A stretch of DNA of 64,000 nt from Polytrichum commune (GCA_950295325.1 OX485809.1:41137081-41201080), one strand, 5' to 3'. Counted from the stretch's first letter, positions 38,039-49,299 are shown. Numbers and translations are program-made. The notes: generated by a model not told the origin, from the sequence alone.

Positions 38039-41000
38039 GATACACTCTAAACTTCGTAGTATCACACTTGTGGCAACCAAAGTGCATGTGATATTGTGGA
38101 GTTTTGTAGTGTTAACATGGATGCGTGATGCTATAGAATCAGTGTAGCATGTGACATTATGGAATAACACAAAGGAGATGTGAGGATAATTTGAATTCGT
38201 TCTCCCGTCACCTACGTTAGTGTGGTCCACTCCACTTGGCCTTCCCGGGCAATGTCGCGGACGCATGCACCAACATTCAACAAGTGACATAAGATGAAGA
38301 AGAAGAATAAGAATAAGAAGGTGACACTCCACATGTTGACACGGGGAGTGCTATCTTATGAGCGGTGAGCGATGAGCGGTAACTTATGAGCAGTGAGGAA
38401 GATGAAAATTTTGGTAATAGGGCCACCAATATCCTATAACCGTGGAATTGTGGCCTTAAAAATGATGATTTTAGGGTTTAGTAATAAGAGGGTTGAGAAG
38501 GATAAACAACATGAAGTCCAAAAATTTATTCATCAGTAGTAGCACTAGACATGAAACTATCTTTTGCCTCGTCATCTATATATATTCGAGCACCTTTGCA
38601 TTGCGAATTGATTTTTGGAACTATAGCAAGATTCTTCATTTGGATCCGAATCTTCGAGATTCAACATTGCAATTGCAACATTCTCGGCATATGATGGGAG
38701 ACGCGGGCTACGGCTTGGACTTCGTAGGAATTGTCTATGTGCCCAAAACGGGAGACATGTCCTCTTTCCAATCGTATTCCTGAAATCAAATCGATGAAAC
38801 ATGTAAATAATGTGAAGAAATAAAAATGAACCAATGAATTGAATGAAACGAATGAATTGAATAAAAATTTATTGTATTAAAACTTACTCACACTCAAATT
38901 CAAGCATCTCCTCGTCCGAGAGGTTATCATATTCTTTTGTGAGATCTTGTATATTCTCCTTAGATGACCCCTCTTTCAAAACGTTTTCCAAAAGCGGTTT
39001 CAATATGTGCTCAAACATGTCATTATCACCCTCAAATGCAAGAAGATGTCTGCCACATGCGCGTGTTGCTAGGATAGAAGCTCCAGTGGAACATGTCAAA
39101 TCAACAACGCGTCCATTCGATGGTGTAACAATTCAATAAGATCTTGAAAAAAACGCGGCGATTTTTTATATGGCCCCCTCCAAGGTCTTCCCGATTTTTG
39201 AAGAAACATGTTTTTTTCATCCACAAAATTGAAAAGTAAGTTTTTGCTTTTCAATCCAGTGCCAAAAAAATGGATTTTGGTTGTCTTGTGGATTTTGTGG
39301 TAGTAAAATCCCTTACCAAGATATGAGCCATAAATGCCGGAGTCTACAAAAAATGTAAATTGTGTTAAAATTATATACAATGCAAATAACACCAAAATAA
39401 TTAAATAGAAACAATTGTGATGTGTTATACTTACGGTGTAGGTTGGAGACTCCGGATCCTTGAACACCATGTACGAATTGAGGCAAATAAAAGCCCTAAG
39501 AACTTTCATGTTGCCGTTGTGTAAGGTTGAATTCAAAACCTTCTTGGTTTGCATATCAATAGCAGAAAATACTATGAGGACGCCATCATCAGACAAGATG
39601 GACTTGTACAAGGACATTGTTGCAACCATCCAGTTCTTGTCATATTTATTCCAAAGAGGAATTTTAGCAGGTCTATTGGAGAGGTTGAAGTCAAGACCGT
39701 CGGGAAATTGCAGAAAAATCAAGTCAACGGCAAATGGAGTCGGACTTCCCATGACATGAAATTCGCGATTGTCTTTGAACTGAAATACCACAACATATCA
39801 CAATATAAGACACAAAATAAAATCCAAATGAAAGTAAGAACATTACAGAAAATACCAAAACAATAATACTTACGTTTTCAAGAAATGTCCGCCATTGGAT
39901 CCACTCAGGAGGGCCTACTTCAACCCCTTCAGACTTGTTCTTGATAGCAGTAGATCGAGCAAAAGAGAGCGTGAGAAAGTTCTTCAGTATGAATAACTCT
40001 TTTCTCAAAACATTCGTTGGCGCATGATGAATAGCGTCATAGGTGCTCGAGTAATGGAATTCCAATACATCGCACTCTGACTTTGAACTTTCACCTCGAA
40101 ATGGATTCTTATCCAAATCATTGGAAAGAACAAGCAATTCTTCATGTTGTGACATTTCCGATTGATCTTGTATTTTGGTTTCAGGAACATGTTTCCTCTT
40201 ACGACGTTTTGTCTCTTTTGGTTCTGGCTCTCTAAGTTTAAGCTGCATAATTTGTGCTTGCAAAATTGCAATATCACGAGGATCCATATTTTTAGCATCA
40301 TTTATCTGACGGATTGTCTTCTCACTTGACGGACATGCATCCTTAGGACAATCAAGATACCAACCACAATCCTCATAGTGTAGGAGCGACCAATCCAAAC
40401 AAATCTCAGTAGTGAACATGCATGAATATCCTGTACTAGTGTCACGCCAATTTGGGAAAAAATGAGGTTCCCCTATAACGCATTTATGTGGAATCAAAAC
40501 ATATCGAAAATACCTACACACAAAAATATTGTAAGTCAAATATTCTATGACAATTTGACAAAATGAAATCAAAAAAATCAAAAAAACAATAAGATTAGGT
40601 TGTACCTGTATAATACACGTTTCATAGCAAGATCAATATTAGGTTGCTCATCCCAACCATTGTGTATTTTAACTTTTCCGCTTTGGAATTCACGATAGAA
40701 TATTGAATTGAAAGCCGCAAACTTCCAGGTTTGGATATACTCGGAGAGAGTAGGCACATCTGCAGGCAACTGAAGAGGAGATGAAAGAATACTTTGAAGC
40801 TTTTCGATAGCCTTTTTTTTCCAACTGTGCCCAATATGTAGACTTTGATAACCAATCATCAAGTGCAGAATTAAAGAGGGGCGATTTCGGGAAATGCAAT
40901 GCATCTTTGTCAAATCTATTGCCATTCCAAAGCTTGAGCCATCCAACTTTGACTTCTGCATCCACATTACTGACAGCAACACGATGAAGTTTCTCTTGTA

Positions 41001-42597
41001 GCATTTCAGGCACCGAAAATGAACCCCAATGGTGCTTAACTTCTTGAAGGAAAGCAGAGGTAAGGTTGATATCGGCAATCGCTAGTTGTTTCGTCAAACT
41101 AGAAGATAACATTGCACGTTTTTTGTTGACAGCTGCGGACATTGCTTTTGAAACTCCGTCTGATGTCCGTTCAAGAGGATGAGTTTCATTGTACTGGTTG
41201 AGAGCAATATCGCTAGCCTCAGCAAGTTCTTGCTGAAAAATCAAACAAAAGTCAATATTTATAAGTTCATATAGATGTAATGTAAAATGAAGGTGAATAA
41301 ACATAAGGCACATATTAACAATGGTAGAAGAACTTACACTGTACATGTAATCTTAAAAAATTGGTCGTGTCAAAGAATACCAAGTTTCGACGGACTTCTC
41401 CTCACATCGTTTATAACTCTTTAGATCCAGTTGCTTTCTGAAGGAAGTCAAAGGCATGGTGCCAATACTTTGCATCCGATATAAAGTATGCACTAAATTG
41501 GTGGATACGTGAGAATTTTTGGTTGAACTAAAAGAAACATTAAATTGATTAGATTCATGATGATATAATTTGGAAAACAAAATATAAACTAGAAATAAGT
41601 GTAAAAAAATAGGTAAGAACATTACTTGTTGATGTCATGCATAGCAGTCAACAACTTTGGAATGTCGTCAGGCTCGGGCGCCAAAATGATAGAATCCACA
41701 AAGACATGACGTTCATAATCTTCGGTATATACGTGGTCAATATAAATTTTCCAAGCAAGAAATCTGTGATTTCCATCTCATACAGAAAACATCTTGTTTT
41801 TGTATGACGTCAATGACAAATCTGTATCCAATTGAGATTCAAACAGGGCATTGGCTTGAGCCCAATTTGGGCTCCAAGATGCGCGAACCTCATCATCCAC
41901 GAATTGAAAGTTTCCCTTAGAATCGGTGGCCGATATATAAAACACACGGTCACCATCACGATAACCATTGAAAAAATCAGCCTCCAATTTAGTAATGTCA
42001 CCATTCAAAGCAGGACGCACAATCGGCATAGGAACCATGTGACATAAGGGTACACGCAAGCGAGCATTAGGTCCAGCACGGATTGAAGAAATTATGGAAG
42101 TAGATTTGACCTTTCGTTTGTTCGTAAGCTCCCACACTTTCTCTTGATAAGTTTTATTGTCACCATCATTATCTTCATCCGAGTCAAAATCATCGAGGAA
42201 TTCATTAATTTTTTTCTTTTTCTTATTATGAAGATTTGACGATATGTCCTGATGATGATGAACTTGTTGAAATTGACGATCTTGAGTTGAATGCATTGTG
42301 GAATCATCATCAGTAGAAATAGGAGTCGTTCTTTCCAAATCCATTGATTGGTCCTAAAACAAATGAAATAAGTTTCATAAATATTTCAAAACAAGTAGCA
42401 ACACATTAGCAATAACATTACAAAAACAACAACAATAACAACAGAATACCACGAACACAAGGAAGAATGACAAAAATTATTCTAGACACAGCCATTTGCA
42501 CCTTTAAATATTGTACGATTAGGGTGGCCGCTCACCCCAAAACTACAAGGCCAGACCCTGTGCGTCCAACTACAGGTCTAACAAAGTTGGACGCGAG

Positions 42598-42907
42598 GTT
42601 TGGGTCGTTCGACCCAAACCATGCTCATAGTTTGGGTGGAATGACCCAAACTAGGCACACAGTTTGGATCGAACGACCCAAACTAGGCACACAGTTTGGG
42701 TCGAACGATCCAAACCATGCTCAGAGTTTGGGTCGTTCGACCCAAACTAGGTAGACAGTTTGGGTCGATCGATCCAAACTCTGAGCATGGTTTGGATCGA
42801 TCGACCCAAACCATGCTCACAGTTTGGGTCGTTCGACCCAAACTAGGCACACAGTTTGGGTCGTTCGACCCAAACTAGGCACACAGTTTGGGTCGAACGA
42901 CCCAAAC
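42598..42907. repeat. Array of ten 22-bp palindromes, exact 32-bp period
   Basis: Palindromes start at 42,598 and every 32 bp to 42,886. Each is the half-site GTTTGGGTCG (some copies GTTTGGATCG or GTTTGGGTGG), a 2-bp centre (TT, AA, AT), and the complementary half CGACCCAAAC. The 10-bp spacers fall into two kinds, CATGCTCA(C/G/T)A and TAGGCACACA, and one is reversed. The array is not CRISPR: repeats are full palindromes and spacers are near-identical. Two more copies are at 47,318-47,371. Confidence 0.92.
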
Positions 42908-43120
42908 TGTCCGCAATTTACGCCTGATTATGCGCGATTTCCCAGTCACTATGAAAGTGCAAACAAACCTTGTACTGCACCTGTAGATGAGAGAGTTTGC
43001 AGCGATGAGCTCAGGTTCGACGGAGGAGAGAAAAAAGACTGAATGCTTTGGGGTTGTGGCAATTTATACTACTAATCCCTGGAGCCATATTTAGCGTGGC
43101 TCTTCGTGGCCCCGCATAGC

Positions 43121-43253
43121 CGCTAGAAAGTTGCCATCGCAGACCCTATGCGTTAACGCACAGGGTCTACTTGCCCAACTTTGCGAAGCCTCTAGCTAGG
43201 CAAGTAGACCCTGTGCGTTAACGCACAGGGTCTGCGCTGGCAACTTTCTAGCC
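43121..43253. repeat. Composite hairpin with nested GTTAAC palindromes
   Basis: The left arm starts CTAGAAAGTTGCCATCGCAG and contains AGACCCTATGCGTTAACGCA. The right arm is its near-complement, ending CTGGCAACTTTCTAG. Arms are about 54 bp. Each arm itself contains a 28-bp palindrome centred on GTTAAC. Three further TGCGTTA(A/G)CGCA palindromes follow to 43,320. Confidence 0.88.
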
Positions 43254-43740
43254 ACTATGCGTTAGCGCATACACCCTGTGCGTTAGCGCATAGACCCTGT
43301 GCGTTAACGCACAGGGCCGAGACGTGAATTTTTTTTTTTTTTTTTTTGCCAAAACTTGTAAAATCTGGAAAAAATGCTAATGGGGTAAAAAAAAACAAAA
43401 ATATGCTATATTATCTAAATTTCCGTAGCTACAAATTCTTCTCATATTTTGTTTTGGTTTGAAATGATTTTCTTTTCTCATTCTTCTATCTATTTCCTTG
43501 TTTTGGGCCACCTCGTAGATTTTGGGTTTCGGGGCAAAAAAAAATTTATGTTGTTTTGTGTCATTTCCTAGCTCCTATAACGTATTGCATGAGTACTTGA
43601 GTAGTCATATTTCTCATTTCTTGCATTCTAACCTCGTTTTCAATAGTTTTTTTGCTCCTAGGTTTTGAACATCGATTTAAATTCATACAATAGATATTTG
43701 TTTTAATTTTAGGCTCTCCTAGTCGTTTTACCTTCCAACT

Positions 43741-44175
43741 TTTGGCCTTCCTAAATTGCTCTTACAAACCCTGTGGGTTAACGCACAGGGTTTCTCCTCC
43801 CAACTTTGGCCTTCCTAAGTTGCTCTTACAAACCCTGTGCGTTAACACACAGAGTTTCGCCTCCCAACTTTGGCCTTACTAAGTTGCGCTTACAAACCCT
43901 ATGCGTCAAAGCACAGGGTTTCTTCTCCCAACTTTGGTCTTCCTAAATTGCTCTTACAAACCCTGTGCGGTAACGCACATGGTTTCGCCTTCCAACTTTT
44001 TGCCTCCTAAGTTGCTCTTATAAATCCTCTGCGTTCTCCTCCTGATTTCTAGCCTTCCTAAATTTCTGTTATATACCATGTGCATTAACGTATAGGGTTT
44101 CTCTTCTTTAATTTATAACCTCTATAAATTGCTACTACATGACATGTGAGTGAACGTACAAGGTTCTCTGTCCTA
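43741..44175. repeat. ~64-bp tandem array with GTTAAC palindromes
   Basis: Units start at 43,741, 43,805, 43,869, 43,933 and 43,997, then decay. Each has TTTGGCCTTCCTAA(A/G)TTGC, CTTACAAACCCTGTGCGTTA and the complementary ACGCACAGGGTTT. The period is twice that of the 32-bp array. Degeneration increases toward the gene's exon 1. Confidence 0.88.
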
Positions 44176-44506
44176 ACTTACAACTTATGCACTATCAAAT
44201 TATGTGAACGTTGAACTGACTTACCTTTTTGTTTGTCGTCTTCTTTGAACCCGTCTTCAATTCGGACTCTGATATACGATCGTCTACATCTTCTTTGTTC
44301 TTTGCACCTTCATCATCCTCCATCGCATCAAAATCCAATGTCTTCACAGTTTCTTCTACCGTACTCAACAAGTTTCTTTTCCCTTTTTTTTTTGCGTCCT
44401 TCTTTCCCACACTGAGTCTGAACCTTTTTTTCTCGGAAGTGAAATACAAAGCTTTCCTACGTCTTGCCTTCGGCCTCACGGGCGTTCTCTTTATATCGTC
44501 CACCAT

Positions 44507-45069
44507 CGTTGGTGTCTATGATATGTTTTTTATCAGGTACTATCATTTATTCTTCCAATGTATCTATCTCACAAAATCCGGCGTATATTACGATCATATG
44601 TTGTAATTGGCGTTCAATGAACGAGATATTTCGACGCGTTTGTCATTATGTGTTTATTTTTGTTATATCCGCCAAAATTTTCTGACACCTACTTTGTTCT
44701 ATTCATAATGATCAATAATTTGTTTTTCCAACCAATTTTAATTCTTTCTACATCTGCGTCAGTCCACACATATATATTTTTAATTTCTACCAATACTTTT
44801 AGTATTTGACGCCGTTTTGTGTATATCTTGCTCGTAAATAGTCTCTGACTATTATTGTATTATGGTCATTTCTGTATTATTAGATGCTATGTATCATACG
44901 CTTTCATTTCCATCCATTATTGTATCACACGTTTTCATTTCCATTCATTTCCTCACACAACTCTATACAAAAACAACATTCACCCCATATTTTTGTGATG
45001 TGTTGTTCATATGTTCTTTTGATTTTCTATGGCTACCATTAGATCTCATGGATCTTTGTTCCCTTCATT
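44507..45069. promoter_or_regulatory. Divergent intergenic region between the two transposon genes
   Basis: An AT-rich spacer of about 560 bp between the start codons of the minus-strand ParB/methyltransferase gene and the plus-strand transposase gene. It presumably holds both promoters. I see no specific conserved box and no copy of the palindromes here. Confidence 0.4.
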
Positions 45070-48000
45070 TTGCCACTCCAAGATGATGGTCATGTGAGTG
45101 TTTCAGAGGATTTACTTAGTTTGAGATTCAACCTCCAGATAAGAACCATGTATTTAGAGCATGAGATGTACTCTGCAGATAGAGAGGTGTATGAAACGAT
45201 TTTGGTTCCAAAAAATAGAACTGATGTTGGTTTTATGTGGATCTTAGGACCTGGTTCATTTAGGGTGATAGGATTTTTTGAGTCTCAGATGCAAGCTTCA
45301 ACTGTCATTTTGACAAACGAATCCGGTACATCCACAGTTCAAATTTCTTCTATCACACCTGTTAAGGTGAAACCCCTTGATGATAGTTGTTTGTGCTATC
45401 AGATTCAGAAGATGACATTTGTGCATCTGTTAATCTTTCAAACACATCGCCATTTCCATTTAGAAGTGTTCATTCTACTCCTTCCCAACTTCCTATACAT
45501 GTAGCCAAATCCCCTTGCGGTCTTATGTACAAGAAGATGGTTTCCCCAAATCTCACCTTCTCAACGTCCTCCACTACACCCTTCACCTTCATCTATAGGG
45601 TTGACTATGGTTGATGCCTTGAAGCTGATAAAGTCAAGAAAAAGATCAAAGTCCGATCTTGCATCCATTGATTTTGACAGTATAGATGTTCGTGAAGTCA
45701 AGACTTACCATCTTCTTTTAATGGTGATGTTTTATTTCTCTTGCCTCCTGTGGCACTCAAAGCTCCAAGTACGTATGGTCGCTCAATGGACGGCATGGAC
45801 AAGATGTGCGACAGTCACCCTTGGTGCACCACCAAAACCACCAATATCCAAAATGATTTTGGACTGTCCTTCCGGCGTTCTACTTGTGCTGGTCATCTCC
45901 AATGTCATAATGACTACTGTGATTACATAAATTGCAACGGGGGCCTCCGGAACAACACTGAATGGGCCGGTTCAACTCCTATCCCATTTGCTGTGGGTGT
46001 TGTTCCCCCTACTAAGTCCACTGTCGAGTGTAAGGTATGTCGTTCCACACCTGTGTGCATTGCTTTGTGTAATGCTCGAATCATATACATCCACTCCACA
46101 TCCGTTGGAATGTCCAGGGCTTGCATTCATCTTGGTGTACATGATCACCCTGTGGCCAATGGCACATGCCGTGAATCATTGGACATGGCATACGAATGCG
46201 TTGCAAATGAAGTATTGAAAACACCCACAGCAAAAAATTCAGCCATAGTTATGGCGGCGAGTAAACAATTCTTGGCCGATTACCTTCTCAAATCTCCCGC
46301 AAATGTCGAAGGCCATCACTTGGTTGGTTCATCCCTAGAGGTCGTGATGGACAAATTCAGCACTCTTGCCTCTCCAAATTGTCGTAACTTTGTATCTGGA
46401 TCAAAGCGTTTTTTGCGTAGTGGAATGGGAACTATGGATAGTATTATGGCGCTCAAAGACCACTCTGCTTTCAAATTCGTCCATGGTAGTCGGTTCCCAG
46501 GGCAGTCAAAGGACAAAGTGTTTGTTTTCAAGATGTCTATAGACCTTCCATGTAGTGGTGTGGAGCTTGTGAAGAGGATGCAAGTCGGTGGGGATATGGA
46601 GAATTCATGGATTATGTTTGAGCATGTCAAATGTTTGAAGGACTGGACGACCATGGCTTGCCATGTGTACGACAGTCGATACTGTAAAGTGTTGACTATT
46701 GCCTGTTGTGACATGCAATCTGAAGATGGTGCAGCACAAATTCTCTTTTGGGAAAATTTGAATGCTGTCATGGCAGATAATGATGTACCAAACGTAAACT
46801 TCAAAGGGTTTATGGCTGATAGTACTCAAGCTAATTGGAATGCGGTGAGGGCAATTTACGGGGATGGTGATCCAAGTCTACCCATGGTTGCATGTGAGCG
46901 TACATGTCTTTTCCATTGGTCCGCAAGCTTGGATAAGGTGACCCAAAAGTATATCAAACCATCCTTGCAATTTCAACACAAACAAATATGCAAGGATTAC
47001 AAAGACGCGAAAACAATGGACGACGCTGAGACCAAGTACCATGTGATTCGTTCTTGGTGGTTGTCTTCTGGAGCTGCCTCCGAAGAAGGCATCCTTGGCC
47101 TTTCAGAGTGGTTGGGATTTTGGCACTTTCGTTATAGACAATGGGGTGGCCATATGCTACTTGTAAGTACATATCAAACTTCATTAGTCAATGTAATATA
47201 TCCTATGTTTTTCTTATCTTTGTCTTTCTGTGTTGTTCATAGGATATGACAATAAAAGAGCGTGCGGGAATGCCAATATGCAACCTTGCAGAGACTGTAC
47301 ACAACAAACAACAAACAGTTTGGGTCGTTCGACCCAAACCTTGTATGCAGTTTGGGTCGAACGACCCAAACCTAGATATATAATCTATCTTATGTTTGTC
47401 TTATCCTTATATTTGTATGTTGTTCATAGGATATGACAATAAAAGAGCGTGCGGAAATGCCAACATGCAACCTTGCAGAGACTGTACACAACAAATGGCT
47501 CCAACAGTCCGGCAACAAAATTACTTGTTTATATGAAGCTACAGTGGACGACATGATCCGTGCCTTCATGCAAATTGCAAATTACCGGACATGGTTGAAA
47601 GGGGGGTCTGATGGTAAAGGTCATGATTCGACCTCCTTGAAACTCAAAGCAGCTGCCAGGTGTGGAGATCCAAAAATGTTGGCCGATGCCATGAAGTCTT
47701 ATCCAGGGGCAGAAGACGTCAACACGAGAGATTGTGCATTGGAAGGGTCAGAGCTCTTTGGTTCCACCAAACGCAAACTCAACCTACCACCAGGTGCTGA
47801 TTGTGGCTCTCATCGACCCGACAAAGTGAACTATTCCATTCCTCGTTCCAACACCCGAGCAACTCGTCAACGCATAGAGGAATCGTTGAGTTTTGCAATT
47901 CACGGTGTGGCTCATACTACATCTGTGTTAGAGACTGATTGTCTTGCTTCTAAGTGGCACATTGCAAGATTGCCACCCAACTCTGCCAAACGTTGTTGGG

Positions 48001-48797
48001 CACTGCAGGCCATTACAGGGACTATGTGCAATGCCAAAGTCGGGACTGGGAAACATGGCACACCTGCTTCAACATACAAAGGGCTCAGGAAGGAATTTCG
48101 CTCTCCCAACAATGTGGAGTATGAATTTTGGTTTTGTCATGACGACATCAAACGTTGTGTGAGTGGCAGTAAGAAGAAATATGTGTTGGATTGGCCTATA
48201 GTACCCAACACGTGGCCAGTGAAGATAGGTACCAATCTATCGAGAGAGGAGGTTTTGGCACTTGAAGATGCTGGATTTCAACTACAGCAGAGGGAGGCAT
48301 TGTCTCCTCGTCGTAGGCTTTCAACAATCGCAACTCTTCCCATCCCTTGCTCGCATTTTTCTATGCCACCAAACCCAAACGCCCACCCTACATTCATATT
48401 TGGGAAGACAGTGCGTCGTAATCCAACAGCACCTCTGGCGGATCACAAAAACAAATGGGAGAGCGCCGGACTCATGGAAGGTTACTATGTGGTTGGGGTC
48501 ACTGCCATTCCATATCCGGGCTTTGGAGTGATAATCAACATTGTCTCCAAGCAGGATATCACCTACCATGTCACAATTGGCGATATCCCGCATTGCACAT
48601 GTCCAGATTTCACGAAAATGTCCTCTCATGCATTGGGAAAGAAAGGAAAATGGGTGTATTGTAAACATCTTTATTATGTGTTTAGATTTTTGTGCAAGGT
48701 GGATTACGAGAGTGACAAGTTCATTCATGCACCTACATATACCTATAATGAGGTCATGCGACTACTTGAACTTGCTGGTATTTTAGAATGTGAGTAG
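45070..48797 (+). CDS. MULE-type transposase with WRKY/GCM-FLYWCH-like and SWIM zinc fingers
   Basis: MULE transposases cut and insert the element using an RNase H-fold DDE core. Two large exons are clear: one to 47,162 (frame open from about 45,675; donor CTT|GTAAGT) and 47,430-48,797 (acceptor CATAG|GATATG, phase 0). An N-terminal part (45,070-45,660) is spread over three frames, so there are about three frameshifts. In the first exon CKVCRSTPVC...ACIHLGVHDHPV is a WRKY/GCM/FLYWCH-like finger. The core shows CDMQSEDGAAQILFWENLN, then FKGFMADSTQANWNAVRAIY (second Asp), CLFHW (C-x2-H) and the GLSEWLGFWHFRYRQWGGH region. The second exon ends with a SWIM finger, IPHCTCPDF..WVYCKHLYYV (C-x-C..C-x-H). 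It may still encode a nearly complete transposase if the N-terminal breaks are sequence errors. Confidence 0.78.
47198..47495 (+). repeat. 187-bp tandem duplication at a transposase splice acceptor, with two palindromes between
   Basis: The block TTGTTCATAGGATATGACAA to GAGACTGTACACAACAAA occurs twice (border bases at 47,243 and 47,430). The second copy is followed by open reading frame and is taken as the exon start. The first runs into two copies of the GTTTGGGTCG palindrome (47,318 and 47,350, again 32 bp apart) and then a stop. Confidence 0.85.
47318..47371. repeat. Two further copies of the 32-bp-period palindrome
   Basis: Both have half-site GTTTGGGTCG and its complement, with centres TT and AA and the spacer CTTGTATGCA. 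They lie in the intron of the transposase gene, 4.4 kb from the main array. Confidence 0.9.
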
Positions 48798-49014
48798 TAT
48801 TGCAAGTGTTCTATTAAGTAACATATATTTGAATGTCAATAAATGACATGTTTTGGTTTGGATTATTATAATAAAAATTAGCAGTGGACTGAAAGTATTT
48901 CAGATAATTCAGTAACTTTATTTTTATTTAGATTGTGACCCAACTATGTGTGGTTTGATTGATTCACACGGATAAATAATAACACATTTCTAAAAATAAA
49001 AAATAATTAGGAAG

Positions 49015-49205
49015 ATTCTACGCACATCTGCGTAGTAACGTCTTCTTGGTATCCGCCTATAGATTATTTCTGCTTTATCACTAGCTCAATTTGGGATAGC
49101 ACCAGTCAATGTAACCAACCGGATTCGAACCCGGGTTGATCCAGACCTAATACCAGTCTCTTACACAACTCGCATCCACAGGCGGATGTCTCAAAACCTA
49201 GTAGC
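49015..49205 (-). mobile_element. tRNA-related SINE-like sequence
   Basis: The minus strand has GGGTTCGAATCC, a perfect pol III B box, about 40 bp after an A-box-like GGATGCGAGTTGTG. Clustered C/G-rich sequence continues to about 49,015 and then a T-rich tail. It lies inside the transposon, downstream of the transposase gene. It does not fold as a full tRNA with an anticodon arm I can draw, so a SINE is preferred. Target duplication not identified. Confidence 0.45.
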
Positions 49206-49299
49206 TACCTACATATTCATTATTTCTAATATCTAATTTTCTTTCTTTTGTAGATTCAGGGCCTTTATTCAACCTGTGGGCAGTTTGAGTGGCTCACAA

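Larger units (their letters stand above)
42354..44224 (-). other. Intron 1 of the ParB/methyltransferase gene, filled with palindrome arrays
   Basis: The donor AAAAAG|GTAAGT and acceptor TTTTAG|GACCAA are both phase 0, and joining them extends the frame. The 1,871-bp intron contains the 32-bp-period palindrome array, a large composite hairpin, a poly-T run (about 43,330-43,347) and the ~64-bp-period GTTAAC array. Plus-strand frames read through the array (42,467-43,042) only because its 32-bp period cycles all three frames. Confidence 0.6.
38884..44506 (-). pseudogene. ParB-like / DNA-methyltransferase-like fusion gene carried by the transposon (interrupted)
   Basis: Likely exons are 44,506-44,225, 42,353-41,626, 41,527-41,338, 41,232-40,606, 40,513-39,874, 39,779-39,435 and 39,343-38,884, with GT..AG borders and phases that mostly agree (about 1,090 codons). 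The N-terminus is basic (PVRPKARRRK) then acidic. Exon 2 has LRVPLCHMVPMPIVRP and, after an in-frame TGA at 41,780, DGNHRFLAWKIYIDH, a ParB-type DGxHR..A motif. A second basic stretch (KETKRRKRKH) lies in exon 5. Exon 7 has GRPWRGPYKKSPRFFQDLIE, then VVDLTCSTGASILATRACGR and HLLAFEGD, which resembles the SAM-binding motif (DPF.GSGT..A....GR) placed last as in beta-class N4/N6 methylases. A DPPY-type motif is not obvious (LQFPDG may stand in its place). Breaks are TGA 41,780, TAA 41,355, a frameshift in an A8 run near 40,815, and a frameshift near 39,129. The exon 6/7 junction is one base out of phase. Confidence 0.6.

Noticed and set aside
41778-41780. TGA as a recoded sense codon in the ParB-like gene
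   Set aside because: No sign of a recoding element, and a second stop (TAA) and frameshifts are present; simple decay is more likely.
42598-42907. CRISPR-like look (regular repeats with short spacers)
   Set aside because: Repeats are full palindromes, spacers are 10 bp and nearly identical, and the locus lies in an intron of a plant transposon gene.
42467-43042. Plus-strand open frames of 60-95 codons with repeating WVVRPK/QFGS motifs
   Set aside because: They are read-through of the 32-bp palindrome array, whose period is not a multiple of three, and have no independent coding signal.
49110-49150. Functional tRNA gene
   Set aside because: The B box is good, but the acceptor and anticodon arms cannot be drawn convincingly; a SINE-like relic fits better.
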